This document shows, piece after piece, positions 23,937 to 32,425 of a stretch of 40,467 nucleotides of DNA. Positions within the stretch are counted from its first letter, which is position 1. Each line of letters starts with the position of its first letter. Position numbers and translations under genes: made by a program. The stretch is from Rhodospirillales bacterium (GTDB lineage: Bacteria > Pseudomonadota > Alphaproteobacteria > BOG-932 > Roseiterribacteraceae), in NCBI GenBank assembly GCA_003165335.1, contig PLTD01000021.1, forward strand, positions 1 through 40,467, given 5' to 3'. The notes beneath the pieces were generated by a model. It was not told the DNA's origin. It made no database searches and saw only the letters and a program-made list of their open reading frames with translations.

Positions 23937-24338
23937 ATGCCGTTGGATATGACCGGTGAGCGGGGGCGCAGCCCATCCTTGAATGTGCTGGGCGGGACGC
24001 TGGAGACCTGTTCGATCCGCCCGATGACGGGATTTTTCCGTGAGGGATGCTGCGATACCGGTCCGGGCGACCTGGGCAGCCATACGGTGTGCGTGGTGAT
24101 GACCGAGAAGTTCCTGCAATTCTCGAAGCTGGCCGGCAACGACCTGTCGACGCCGATTCCGGCTGCGGGATTTTCGGGGCTGAAACCAGGCGACCGCTGG
24201 TGCCTGTGCGCCCCGCGCTGGCAGGAGGCCCTGGAGAACAACAGCGCGCCGCGGGTCGTGCTGCGCGCAACCCATCTCGAGGCACTGGAATATTGTGCTC
24301 TGGAAGATTTGAAGCGCTTCGCGATCGATCTGGCCTGA
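23937..24338 (+). CDS. DUF2237-family protein
   Basis: This 133-residue protein has the compact Cys-rich DUF2237 pattern. Its motifs are NVLGGTLETCSIRPMTGFF, GCCDTGPGDLGSHTVC, VMTEKFLQFSKLAGNDLSTP and PGDRWCLCAPRWQEALE. The family is small, cytosolic and of unknown function. The start at 23937 lies in ATCATG; a second ATG four codons on is possible. The gene is apparently transcribed alone. Confidence 0.88.
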   Translation: MPLDMTGERGRSPSLNVLGGTLETCSIRPMTGFFREGCCDTGPGDLGSHTVCVVMTEKFLQFSKLAGNDLSTPIPAAGFSGLKPGDRWCLCAPRWQEALENNSAPRVVLRATHLEALEYCALEDLKRFAIDLA

Positions 24339-24396
24339 TTTCGGCCCGACTGTCATTCCGCAATTCGAAACCGTACCCGCTTGGCGCATCGCGCGG

Positions 24397-24801
24397 TTGC
24401 GGCGCGCGCTGGAGGATGCGCAGGCGCGGGGACAGGACCTGAACGACGTGGGTGGCGACCTTAGTCACCGCGCGTTGACGCGGCGTTTTGCGCGGGGCCG
24501 GCGGGGTGCGGAACAGGTGGCGGCCAACCCGCCGCGGCGTATCAAAACCACCCGAAAGGGGCGCAATTTCCCCCTGGCGAAACGGGTCGCGATCTGGCGG
24601 GCGATCCTCGCAACCCGGCCCCAGGGCTGGAAACAGGGGGACCGTGCGCCCTTCGGCGCCATCGTCGAGGCTCATCGCCTGGCCGCCGCCGAATGTGCCG
24701 AACTCGGTCTGGCGGCACCGCGCTATCGCAGCGTCTATATGCTGTGGCACCGCGGGGTGCCGGGTCCCGATGTCCTGAAAGCGCTTCGCCCAGCTCCCTG
24801 A
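24397..24801 (+). CDS. Basic hypothetical protein, possible nucleic-acid binder
   Basis: This ORF of 134 residues is very rich in Arg and Lys (LTRRFARGRRGAEQ, RIKTTRKGRNFPLAKR). It has a hydrophobic C-terminal half (RSVYMLWHRGVPGPDVLKAL). It begins with TTG at 24397 and lacks an obvious ribosome site. The basic composition suggests nucleic-acid contact. It follows the DUF2237 gene by 58 bases in the same direction. No family was recognised. Confidence 0.5.
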   Translation: MRRALEDAQARGQDLNDVGGDLSHRALTRRFARGRRGAEQVAANPPRRIKTTRKGRNFPLAKRVAIWRAILATRPQGWKQGDRAPFGAIVEAHRLAAAECAELGLAAPRYRSVYMLWHRGVPGPDVLKALRPAP

Positions 24802-24974
24802 TTCAGGCTGCATTTCGTCGATGCCGGTACGCCGTTCGTAGGCCCTGCCGGTCGTTCGCCGAGCCCTGCCCGCCTTCGGTCGAAGCCCGAGCGACAAGCC
24901 TCATCAGCCAGCATAACGTCCCCTCAACCGGCAGGACGCCGAACGACATCACGTTGATTTGAAGGGAGATTTTT

Positions 24975-25337
24975 ATGCTCAACAACACCAGCCGCCTTAT
25001 GGTCTTAACGATCGCCGCTGCGGTGATCGCCGTTTCGGCCGCCGCTCCGGCAGGCGCGGCCGACCTCGTCACCAACAGCAAATCGGTCGTCTACCGTGAC
25101 ATCGACCTCAGCAGCAGCGCTGGCGCAGAAATACTGAAGCAGCGCGTTGTCAGGGCGGCCAAGGATGTCTGCTGGCAGGCGGACGGCCCAACGCTGGAAG
25201 AACAGGCCCGGTACGACGCGTGCCGCGCCGATGCCATCGCGAATGCATCGTCTCAGATGAACGCCGTCATAGCCTCCGCGCGTTCTGAAAATCGCTATGC
25301 GATGAATGACAATGCAATCGGGGTGCACGGCCGCTAA
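24975..25337 (+). CDS. UrcA-family protein
   Basis: This 120-residue protein has an N-terminal signal peptide (residues 1-28, ending PAGAAD) and the UrcA-family core. VVYRDIDLSSSAGAEILKQR is followed by AKDVCWQA and a second cysteine in RYDACRADAIANAS. UrcA proteins are small exported proteins of unknown function, common in Sphingomonadales and Caulobacterales, and often duplicated. AAGGGAGA is a good ribosome site. The downstream convergent gene is separated by a hairpin terminator. Confidence 0.85.
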   Translation: MLNNTSRLMVLTIAAAVIAVSAAAPAGAADLVTNSKSVVYRDIDLSSSAGAEILKQRVVRAAKDVCWQADGPTLEEQARYDACRADAIANASSQMNAVIASARSENRYAMNDNAIGVHGR

Positions 25338-25359
25338 CTCCCAGTCGCGGTCAGGCATG

Positions 25360-25397
25360 GATGGACGGGCGGCCGAAAAGGCTTCCCGTCCATCTTT
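25360..25397 (+). terminator. Hairpin between convergent UrcA and response-regulator genes
   Basis: GATGGACGGG (25360-25369) pairs perfectly with CCCGTCCATC (25385-25394), followed by TTT. The loop holds a small inner GCC/GGC stem. It lies 23 bases after the UrcA stop and probably ends that transcript. Confidence 0.7.
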
Positions 25398-25407
25398 GCT
25401 ATTGATA

Positions 25408-26148
25408 TCAGCGCCCGGCTATCGCCCGGACATCGGCCAAATAAGTACGGCCGACACGGACCTCGCGCCCATCTCGCATTTGCGCCATCCAGGTTCCCAT
25501 ACCGTCATGTTTAAAGCCGGCAATCCGGTCGCGCTGAGCGATTGTCGAGCGGTGAAGGCGAACGAAGTTCTGCGGGTCTAGACGGCGCTCCAACTCGCTG
25601 ATGGTCTGATGCAGAAGATAGGAGCGCAGCCCGACATGCAGCCGCATATAATCCCTCTCCGCCTCGATCAGATCGATGTCGCGCGCCGCTATCCGCACGA
25701 TTTCAGCCCGATGGGGCACCCAGAATTCCTGTGTGAATCTCGTGTCATCCGGCTTACCGGCGGTTACTTCTGGCGTCACCGCCAATTGGGTGCGGACCCT
25801 GGCAATCGCCCGTTCCAGCCGGGCCGGCTCGACCGGCTTCAACAGATAATCCACCGCAGAAACGTCGAAGGCTGCAACCGCAAACTGATCGAACGCGGTG
25901 ATGAAAATGATTGCCGGCCGCGGCGCGAACCCCTCAAGCGTCCGGGCTACGGCCATACCGTCAAGACCAGGCATCGCGATATCGAGCAGCAACAGGGTCG
26001 GCTTTAAAGCCTCGACCAATCTGAGCGCCGCTGCCCCGTCCGATGCCGCACCCACAAGATGAACGTCGGGGATACGGGCGCAGAGGATCTGCAGTCGCTC
26101 GATTGCCAGCGGCTCATCATCGACGATCAGCGTCTTGAACGGCGCCAT
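25408..26148 (-). CDS. LytTR-family response regulator
   Basis: This 246-residue two-component response regulator has a receiver domain (residues 1-120) with the acidic pair Asp10-Asp11, the phosphorylation site Asp56 (LLLLDIAMPGLDG) and the conserved Thr/Lys positions. A LytTR DNA-binding domain follows at about 140-245 (IVRIAARDIDLIEAERDYMR, SISELERRLD-like segment and FVRLHRSTIAQRDRI). It starts 5 bases after the kinase stop, so the pair is co-transcribed. It probably activates genes in the PQQ alcohol cluster next to it; target sites were not identified. Confidence 0.93.
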   Translation of the reverse strand: MAPFKTLIVDDEPLAIERLQILCARIPDVHLVGAASDGAAALRLVEALKPTLLLLDIAMPGLDGMAVARTLEGFAPRPAIIFITAFDQFAVAAFDVSAVDYLLKPVEPARLERAIARVRTQLAVTPEVTAGKPDDTRFTQEFWVPHRAEIVRIAARDIDLIEAERDYMRLHVGLRSYLLHQTISELERRLDPQNFVRLHRSTIAQRDRIAGFKHDGMGTWMAQMRDGREVRVGRTYLADVRAIAGR

Positions 26149-26153
26149 CCCGT

Positions 26154-27374
26154 TCAGGCCGCCCTAACAATGCAAATCTTGAGCGGCATCGACAATAACA
26201 CGCGGTAACCGCCGTCCGACCGCGGCCCATAGTGGCAACCGGCATCCGCGCCGAACCGCGCCAACAGCCGGTCGCAGACATTGCGAAGCCCGACGCCGCT
26301 GCCGGGCAGTTTCTCGGGAGGCGGTGGCCCGCCCACCTCAATCCTACCGTCGTCTTCGACGATCAAATTGAGACGACCATCTTCGCTGCGGGCACGGATA
26401 GTGACGGTAACCGGACGCATGCTGCGCGCCACACCGTATTTTATCGCGTTCTCGACGATCGGCTGCAGGATCATGCCTGGAACCGCCGCATTTTCCAGTT
26501 CGGACGGCACGTCGAGCACGACCTTCAGCCGCTCGGGGAACCTGATCTGTTCGATATCGAGATAGAGCCGCTGCATCCGGATTTCATCGATAAGCGCGAC
26601 ATCTTCAGTGGGATCCACGGTCAGGCTTGTGCGAAAGAAATTCGAAAGATTGAGAATCATCTGCTCCGCCTCGTCGCCCTGCTTGCGCATGACGAGGGTC
26701 GAGAGCGAGTTCAGCGTGTTGAAGAGGAAATGCGGATTGACCTGATAGCGCAACGCCCGCAGCTGCGCGCTCTGCGCCTCCGCCCTGTACATAGCGGCGT
26801 TGCGCTCGGCGAAACGCACCTTCCCGGCATAGGACATGGCGATATAGAGCACGGCCCAAGCGACAATGAAAAAATACCAGTTCAATGCCGAATCCGCGAT
26901 AACGTGCCAGGGAGCAAACTTGCTCTGGTCCATATCCTTGCGAAGTTCCTGAAGCTCGTAATCCGTCGGATGCACCACATAGAAAGCCCAGAAATTGACT
27001 GCGGCATAGGCAAACGACACCGGTAACGAGGCCAGAAAGGCGATCGACACCAGATTGCGCATCGGCTTGCCGTCCAGCCGGCGCAACAGCAGGCACAACA
27101 GCCCGGTCAGCAGCATACCGATCAAGCTGACTGCCAACCGCCGTGGCAGCATGCCCAGCTGCCCCGGCGCCTCGACTGCCGCCATTCGGATCGTATTCAT
27201 GACGAAATAGAAGGCCCAAAACCCGACGATCGACATGATGGCGGCACGCGGCGACAGGCATTCCCCAGCCTGTGCGGATTCGACAGATGCGGACGGGGTA
27301 GGCTCCGCGCCGGCATCTGATGGAGAAACCGGCGTCTCCAGAACGATATTAGCCATCGCCATTAGATACCGCAT
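26154..27374 (-). CDS. LytS/YehU-type sensor histidine kinase
   Basis: This 406-residue kinase has four transmembrane helices (about residues 45-65, 80-97, 108-132, 160-183). The His_kinase domain holds the phospho-accepting His215 in YQVNPHFLFNTLNSLS. A GHKL ATPase domain follows (NAIKYGV, VEDDGRIEVGG and GSGVGLRNVCDRLLARFG). The N-terminal ATG is uncertain; 27374, 27362 and 27356 are all possible. It precedes the response regulator and follows the ABC permease gene by about 77 bases. It is therefore the likely sensor for the alcohol-oxidation locus, perhaps through a membrane-embedded signal. Confidence 0.9.
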   Translation of the reverse strand: MRYLMAMANIVLETPVSPSDAGAEPTPSASVESAQAGECLSPRAAIMSIVGFWAFYFVMNTIRMAAVEAPGQLGMLPRRLAVSLIGMLLTGLLCLLLRRLDGKPMRNLVSIAFLASLPVSFAYAAVNFWAFYVVHPTDYELQELRKDMDQSKFAPWHVIADSALNWYFFIVAWAVLYIAMSYAGKVRFAERNAAMYRAEAQSAQLRALRYQVNPHFLFNTLNSLSTLVMRKQGDEAEQMILNLSNFFRTSLTVDPTEDVALIDEIRMQRLYLDIEQIRFPERLKVVLDVPSELENAAVPGMILQPIVENAIKYGVARSMRPVTVTIRARSEDGRLNLIVEDDGRIEVGGPPPPEKLPGSGVGLRNVCDRLLARFGADAGCHYGPRSDGGYRVLLSMPLKICIVRAA

Positions 27375-27451
27375 TCACCGGCGGAAAGGTTTAACAGACT
27401 TTGACCCCGGTCGAAACGAGCCGGCTGTTCGTCGAATTCACAAGCCGAGCA

Positions 27452-28261
27452 TTATTCCGGTGGACCACCGCGCTTGGCGATCAGGCCACGGCCGGGGTCG
27501 TAACCCCAAACGGCCAGGATCATGAAGAAAACGAAGAACCCGCCGACGACGGCTGCAGCCTGCGCATTGAACTTGCCATACATCGAGAAACGGATCAGCT
27601 CGACAGCATGGGTGAAGGGATTCACCGAATAGATGCGGTAGAGCCATAGGCTGGATTCTTTTACGCGCCAGAGCGGGTTCAGCGCCGAGGATGCAAAAAA
27701 CATCGGGAAGATGACGAAATTCATCACCCCGGCAAAATTCTCGAGCTGCTTGATGAAAGAAGACAGGACCAAACCCAGAGCCCCGAGCATCAACCCCGCC
27801 AGGATCATCGCCGGCAACATTTCGATATAGCCGAGCGGCGGCGGCTCAACGTCCCAGATTAGCGCGATCGCCAGAAACATATAGACCTGGACGATGGAAA
27901 CGGCGACGCCGGCCATCAGCTTCGACAGCAGCAGAAACCAGCGCGGAAAAGGGCTGATCATAAGCGTTTTCATACTGCCCATCTCGCGGTCATAGACCAT
28001 CGACAACGAACTTTGCATCCCATTGAAAAGCTGAATCATCGCAACCAAGCCGGGCGCGATGTAGACCTCATAGGGGATATAGGTGTCGTAGGGCTCGATG
28101 ATCGACAGGCCCAGCGTAAAGCGGAAGCCGGCCGCGAAGATGCCGAGCCAGACCAATGGGCGAACCAGAGCCGATATGAACCGACTTCGCTGATTTAACC
28201 AGCGCAGCGCCTCGCGGTTCAGAATACCGAGAAAGGCGCGCAGATATTGAGCCGCCCTCAT
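27452..28261 (-). CDS. ABC-2-type permease (PedC-like) linked to PQQ alcohol oxidation
   Basis: This 269-residue integral membrane protein of the ABC-2 permease type has about six helices. Typical regions are LVRPLVWLGIFAAGFRF, SLSMVYDREMGSMKTLM and VIFPMFFASSALNPLWRV. It resembles the PedC permeases found beside PQQ alcohol dehydrogenases in pseudomonads and relatives. The start ATG at 28261 overlaps the ATPase stop as ATGA. With the ATPase it would form an export-type ABC transporter, perhaps moving a product or signal related to alcohol oxidation. The real substrate is unknown. Confidence 0.85.
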   Translation of the reverse strand: MRAAQYLRAFLGILNREALRWLNQRSRFISALVRPLVWLGIFAAGFRFTLGLSIIEPYDTYIPYEVYIAPGLVAMIQLFNGMQSSLSMVYDREMGSMKTLMISPFPRWFLLLSKLMAGVAVSIVQVYMFLAIALIWDVEPPPLGYIEMLPAMILAGLMLGALGLVLSSFIKQLENFAGVMNFVIFPMFFASSALNPLWRVKESSLWLYRIYSVNPFTHAVELIRFSMYGKFNAQAAAVVGGFFVFFMILAVWGYDPGRGLIAKRGGPPE

Positions 28262-29019
28262 GGTTTACCCTTCCCGCCCGGTGCGCCCTGAGTGAGCTTG
28301 TCGAACGCGCCGCGCAAATTGGACTCGCCCGAAGACTGAATGACAGCGGTCGCTGTGCCCGTCGCGAGGACTTTTCCTTTATGCAAAACGACGACCTTGG
28401 AATTGTCGTCCGCCTCGTCAATCAGGTGGGTTGCCCACAAAACCGCCATACCGCGCTCTGCACAAAGGCCGCGCACATGGTCCAGCAAGAACTGTCGGCT
28501 ATCAATATCCAGGCCAACAGTCGGCTCATCGAGAAGCAACAAATGCGGGTTGTGAATCAACGCACGCGCCAGTTCGACACGTCGCCGTTGACCGCCGGAC
28601 AATTGTCTCGCCCTGTCCCGCCGTCGATCGTTCAACCCGATCCGTTCCAACTCGGCAGTGATGCGTGGACCGGCGACCGATTTGGCCATGCCGTGCAGGG
28701 CGGCATGGTAGAACATGTTCTGCTCGACCGTCAGGTCGAGATCGAGTGTCGACTGCTGAAAAACCGCCCCGATCTTGGCCAGCGCCTTAAGATATTTCGT
28801 CCGCAAGTCGGCGCCGTAGACCGAAATCGACCCGTAACGGCTATGATAAAGCCCTGTCACCAGCGCGAACAGTGTCGTCTTGCCTGCCCCGTTGAGCCCA
28901 AGCAGTACGGTAAAGTCACCCGCCGCGATATCGAAGCTGACATCGTCGAGCGCCTTGCGGGCATCAAAACTGTGGCTGACATTACGCACCGCGAGGGCCA
29001 GTGAGGCATCATCCGTCAT
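28258..29019 (-). CDS. ABC-transporter ATP-binding protein (PedB-like)
   Basis: This 253-residue ATPase has Walker A GLNGAGKTT (residues 41-49), Q-loop FQQS (near 87), signature LSGGQRRRVELARAL (140-154), Walker B LLLLDEPTVGLD (near 160-171) and the H-loop His198. It matches ABC-2-type ATPases, and the neighbourhood points to the PedB group tied to PQQ dehydrogenases. It overlaps its neighbours by ATGA at both ends, so translation is coupled with the upstream propeller gene and the permease. Cytosolic face of the inner membrane. Confidence 0.93.
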   Translation of the reverse strand: MTDDASLALAVRNVSHSFDARKALDDVSFDIAAGDFTVLLGLNGAGKTTLFALVTGLYHSRYGSISVYGADLRTKYLKALAKIGAVFQQSTLDLDLTVEQNMFYHAALHGMAKSVAGPRITAELERIGLNDRRRDRARQLSGGQRRRVELARALIHNPHLLLLDEPTVGLDIDSRQFLLDHVRGLCAERGMAVLWATHLIDEADDNSKVVVLHKGKVLATGTATAVIQSSGESNLRGAFDKLTQGAPGGKGKP

Positions 29020-29987
29020 GGCGCAACCGCCACGCCCCAGGGCGAACGGCCGACCGGTACAGACTTGGTCGCCTTTTCATCGGCTACATCGATGACGGTA
29101 ATGTCGTTACTGACACCATTGGCGGTAAACAACCGCTTCTGGTCGGGAGAGAAGGCCATGTTCCATACACGCTGGCCGACCAATATATATTTCTGCACTT
29201 CGAAGCTTTTCGTGTCGATGACAGCAACCCTATTGGCGGGCCCCAAAGCCACAAAGGCGACTTTCCCGTCTTTCGTGATTTTGATGTCGACCGGCTGAGC
29301 CTGAGCCGAGGTCAAGCCCGGTATGTCGAACTTGATCTTCTTGACGATCGAATGAGTCGCGGCATCGATCACCGCGACCGCGCCGCCGACTTCTGATGAA
29401 ACCCATACCTGCCGACCGTCGGGCGACCAGGTGGCAACCCTGGGGCGACTGTCGACCAGCACATTGGCAACGACTTTGTTCGTCGCGGTATCAATGAAAT
29501 GGGCCATGCTGGTGGTCTCGGACGTATCAACGACCGTCTTGCCATCCGGGCTCATTGCCATGCCCTCTGGCTCGATCCCCACCGGCGTCTCGGCAACAAT
29601 CTTGGCCGCCGCAATGTCGAGCACGGAAACCTTGTTGTCGTTTTCGTTGGCGATATAGAGCAGCTTGCCATCAGGGCTGGTATCGAACCGTTCCGGGTCA
29701 GGACCGCTTGGGAGGGTCCGCACGATTTTCAGCGTCGTGAGGTCGAGCACTTCGATACGGTCGGAATCGCTGGCACAAATATAGAGGCTCTTGCCATCTA
29801 CCGAGAGCAGTATGGCGCGCGGTCTCTGTCCGACCTTGATCGTATTGGTGATGGCGAGCGACTGGCCGTCCAGGACCGTGATTGTATTGTCCTTTTCGTT
29901 GGAGACGAATATGCGGTCGGCCAGGGCTGGCTCGGCGAAGATGACGCCGGTGACAAGGGCCGCGGCGAAGATTATTCTCGGCGTCAT
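29016..29987 (-). CDS. YVTN-type beta-propeller protein of the PQQ-alcohol system
   Basis: This 323-residue exported protein has a signal peptide ending near residue 22 (EPALADR) and a seven-bladed YVTN propeller. The repeated unit is a short segment ending in VxVID or VLD (for example NTITVLDGQS, DRIEVLDLTT, NKVSVLDIAA, GAVAVIDAAT, NRVAVIDTKS, NDITVIDVAD). This type accompanies PQQ alcohol-oxidation clusters as a PedA-like component. The ATG at 29987 overlaps the upstream gene stop (TGA at 29986-29984) as ATGA. The exact role (scaffold, binding, assembly) is unknown. Confidence 0.9.
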   Translation of the reverse strand: MTPRIIFAAALVTGVIFAEPALADRIFVSNEKDNTITVLDGQSLAITNTIKVGQRPRAILLSVDGKSLYICASDSDRIEVLDLTTLKIVRTLPSGPDPERFDTSPDGKLLYIANENDNKVSVLDIAAAKIVAETPVGIEPEGMAMSPDGKTVVDTSETTSMAHFIDTATNKVVANVLVDSRPRVATWSPDGRQVWVSSEVGGAVAVIDAATHSIVKKIKFDIPGLTSAQAQPVDIKITKDGKVAFVALGPANRVAVIDTKSFEVQKYILVGQRVWNMAFSPDQKRLFTANGVSNDITVIDVADEKATKSVPVGRSPWGVAVAP

Positions 29988-31237
29988 GGCATATGGCACT
30001 TCGTTTCGGGGCGGTCGACACCAAGCGTGTCGAGTTCTGAGAATTGATGTAGGAAGCCCGGCTGCGGCGACACCGACACCAGCGAACGTGCATCGGCAAG
30101 CAAGACTGGCTGACGCAATTGTCCATCCCACTCTCGGAATGTCAATTTTGTTCCCTTGAATCCGGCGAGGTCGAAATCTTTCCCCCGCATAAAATCTCCG
30201 ATTTTTGCCGGGTCAACAGTTGAACCGCGCGTCGCCGCCTCGCCCACCGCGCGAACGGCCAACCAAGCGCCATAATCATTGTCGGTCATCCAACGATTGG
30301 CCTGCTTCTCAAACCTGCTTTGCAGTTGCGTCGCACCCCATTGTTCGAACGGCCGCGCCCATGCGGACGGCACGAGCCCTTGAGTGCCGGCGATCGGCCT
30401 GGATAAAGTGGTGCGATAGGCCAGATCGTCCCCGAAATTACCGGCTTCATCAGCAACCACGAGAAGATCGTAGTCCTTAACGTCCTGGGTCACGCGTGCG
30501 ACTTCGGCTTCGACAGCATAATGACCGGTATCGGTACGCCGGGACCCTGGGTCGAAGGTCCAGGGAATTTCCTGGACGATTTTAATACGAAATTTATGAG
30601 CAGAGTTGCGGATTGCGTCGGCATAATCTTTGTCGGCGGGATCTGCGCCAATCACCAGAGCGATGCTGCTCCACTTCTTGATCATCATATATTGCATCAG
30701 AGCGTCGGCCAGCATCGCTCGACTTGGCAAAGTGTGAAGCACATTGCGGCGACAACTCTCCGCCCGAAGCGCATCGTCATGCGTCGTAGCGTCCAGAATT
30801 GTAACGGCTTTGGCTTCGGGCAGGTCGGCTACCTGGAGCAACACTGGCGCGGGCAGATCGGCAACGAACAGCTTATCGCCGGCCGCAATGCGCCTCTTAA
30901 ACGCGTCGACCACGCCAGCGGCATCGGGAGCAATCTCTTCGTTCAATCGAAAATTCTGACCGAGAAACTGACCGGTCGTTTGATTATCGCTGAGAGCCAG
31001 TCTCGCTCCTTGCAGCCCCTCATCCTGCGGCGGTTGATCCAGATAGAATGCCGGCAAGACCCGTTCAACTTTCAGGCCGATATAGGTAACGTCGATCGGC
31101 GCAGAGATTGCTGCTGTTTGCGCCAATGCGGGACCGCTACAGGCCAAAAGCCCAATAACCCAGGCAACGGCGACCCAGTCTCGACATAACGTGGCGGAAA
31201 TCACCCGAATTGAATTCGAATCGCGTCTTCGCCTCAT
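29984..31237 (-). CDS. Periplasmic binding protein of the PQQ-alcohol ABC system
   Basis: This 417-residue exported protein has a long basic N-terminus followed by a signal helix (WVAVAWVIGLLACSGPALAQ, cleavage near residue 39). The binding fold is of the branched-chain-amino-acid (Leu/Ile/Val) receptor type, with two alpha/beta lobes. It resembles the binding proteins attached to PQQ alcohol-dehydrogenase gene sets. The start at 31237 (ATG) has GGGAGG a few bases upstream and is preferred to an adjacent GTG. It heads the chain of four ATGA-coupled genes in the left arm. The ligand is unknown. Confidence 0.85.
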   Translation of the reverse strand: MRRRRDSNSIRVISATLCRDWVAVAWVIGLLACSGPALAQTAAISAPIDVTYIGLKVERVLPAFYLDQPPQDEGLQGARLALSDNQTTGQFLGQNFRLNEEIAPDAAGVVDAFKRRIAAGDKLFVADLPAPVLLQVADLPEAKAVTILDATTHDDALRAESCRRNVLHTLPSRAMLADALMQYMMIKKWSSIALVIGADPADKDYADAIRNSAHKFRIKIVQEIPWTFDPGSRRTDTGHYAVEAEVARVTQDVKDYDLLVVADEAGNFGDDLAYRTTLSRPIAGTQGLVPSAWARPFEQWGATQLQSRFEKQANRWMTDNDYGAWLAVRAVGEAATRGSTVDPAKIGDFMRGKDFDLAGFKGTKLTFREWDGQLRQPVLLADARSLVSVSPQPGFLHQFSELDTLGVDRPETKCHMP

Positions 31238-31300
31238 CACATCCTCCCATACGCAATACGCCGGCCAGCGTCATTGCCCGCATGCCGACGTCGGAGATAT

Positions 31301-31330
31301 TTGCTCGCGCTAGCGACGATTCGCTATAAT
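31301..31330 (+). promoter_or_regulatory. Promoter for the right arm, nearly leaderless
   Basis: TTGCTC (31301-31306), an 18-base spacer and a perfect TATAAT (31325-31330). The likely start point lies about four bases before the ATG at 31341, so the first gene would have a very short or no leader, and no Shine-Dalgarno is visible. It lies in the 103-base divergent gap between the two arms. Confidence 0.6.
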
Positions 31331-31340
31331 AAACGCACCT

Positions 31341-32315
31341 ATGCCGTTTTCCCGTCGAACTGTTTTATCAACCGTCCTGACCGGCGCACTGTCGAGTGCG
31401 CTCGCCGGACCTCTCGCGCGAGCTGCAGACGCGACCGTCCGCATAGGAATATTGCCGTTCGGCACTGCCGCTTGGGAACTTGATGTCATTCGACGCAACG
31501 GCTTCGACAAGGCGCAGAATGTGGCGATTGAGGTGATCGAGTTCGAATCGTCACCAGCCACGCAAGCAGCGTTGCAGGCTGGGCGGGTGGACATGATCGT
31601 CCTCGATTGGCTTTGGGTCGTTGGCCGAAGGGCGGAAGGCGCAGATTGGACCTTCGCCCCGGTTTCCAGCGCAGCTGGCGGATTAGTAGCGCGACCGGGA
31701 CGTACAAAAATCATCGCGGATCTCCCCGGCACGAAACTGGGCATTGTCGGCCCACTGGACAAAAATTGGCTGATCCTCCAGGCCTATGCCAAGCACAAGT
31801 TCGACATCGATCTCGATCAGACAATCGAGAAAGTTGTCGCGCCGCCGCCCGAACTGCTTCGCAAACTGAGCGCGGGACAAGTCGAAGCAATGGTGACGTT
31901 CTGGCCCTTCGCCGCCAAAGCCGAAGCTCAAGGCATGCAGCACGTCATCAGCGTTCAAGAAGCTGTACGCGAGTTAGGCGTCGTGACCAGCGTGCCCTTT
32001 TCCGGATTCGTCTTCTCCAGAGGATGGGCAGTGAACAACCGATCATTGGTCGACGGATTTCTGGCGGCGGGCGCCCAGGCCCGCGCCTTGATGGAGGCTT
32101 CCGATGACGAGTGGCTTCGCTTGAAACCGATTCTGAATGCTGAAGACGAAGTTGAATTTAAGCAGCTTAAGAATGCCTACCGGCAAGGCATTATCGGGCA
32201 GCCCAGCAACATCCAGCGCGCCGCGATGGCGCAGCTTTACCGCATTCTGGCAGAGATCGGCGGGTTTGGAATGGTCGGCGCCACCACGGAGATTCCGCCG
32301 GGTACATTCTGGTAG
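31341..32315 (+). CDS. NitT/TauT-type substrate-binding protein
   Basis: This 324-residue exported protein has a twin-arginine-like signal sequence (SRRTVLSTVLTGALSSALAG, then ARAADA). It folds as an SsuA/NitT/TauT-type binding protein: strand-start TVRIGILPFGTA, LQAGRVDMIVLDWLWVVGRR, the PGTKLGIVGPLDKNWLIL turn and FSRGWAVNNR. Such proteins deliver a ligand to an ABC importer, yet no matching importer permease or ATPase is adjacent. It may be a sensor or chaperone for alcohol substrates. It opens the right arm of the locus and is followed by PQQ dehydrogenase genes. Confidence 0.82.
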   Translation: MPFSRRTVLSTVLTGALSSALAGPLARAADATVRIGILPFGTAAWELDVIRRNGFDKAQNVAIEVIEFESSPATQAALQAGRVDMIVLDWLWVVGRRAEGADWTFAPVSSAAGGLVARPGRTKIIADLPGTKLGIVGPLDKNWLILQAYAKHKFDIDLDQTIEKVVAPPPELLRKLSAGQVEAMVTFWPFAAKAEAQGMQHVISVQEAVRELGVVTSVPFSGFVFSRGWAVNNRSLVDGFLAAGAQARALMEASDDEWLRLKPILNAEDEVEFKQLKNAYRQGIIGQPSNIQRAAMAQLYRILAEIGGFGMVGATTEIPPGTFW

Positions 32316-32325
32316 CACATAAACA

Positions 32326-32341
32326 TTATAATGCATTATAA
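32326..32341. promoter_or_regulatory. 16-bp perfect palindrome before PQQ dehydrogenase
   Basis: TTATAATGCATTATAA is a perfect palindrome in an AT-rich gap 10 bases after the binding-protein stop and 85 before the dehydrogenase ATG. It contains TATAAT on each strand, so it may act as a -10 element, a regulator site, or both. Confidence 0.5.
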
Positions 32342-32425
32342 AGCGCCGCATCGAGCAGACATATGCTGCTTGCCTCGACGACGGAAGACTATAAGAGCAG
32401 GGCTTGGAATTCGAAGGGACTGGGG

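Noticed and set aside
23935-24897. 320-residue minus-strand ORF over DUF2237 and the basic protein
   Set aside because: Arg/Pro/Ser-rich translation typical of a reverse shadow, and DUF2237 is clear on the plus strand.
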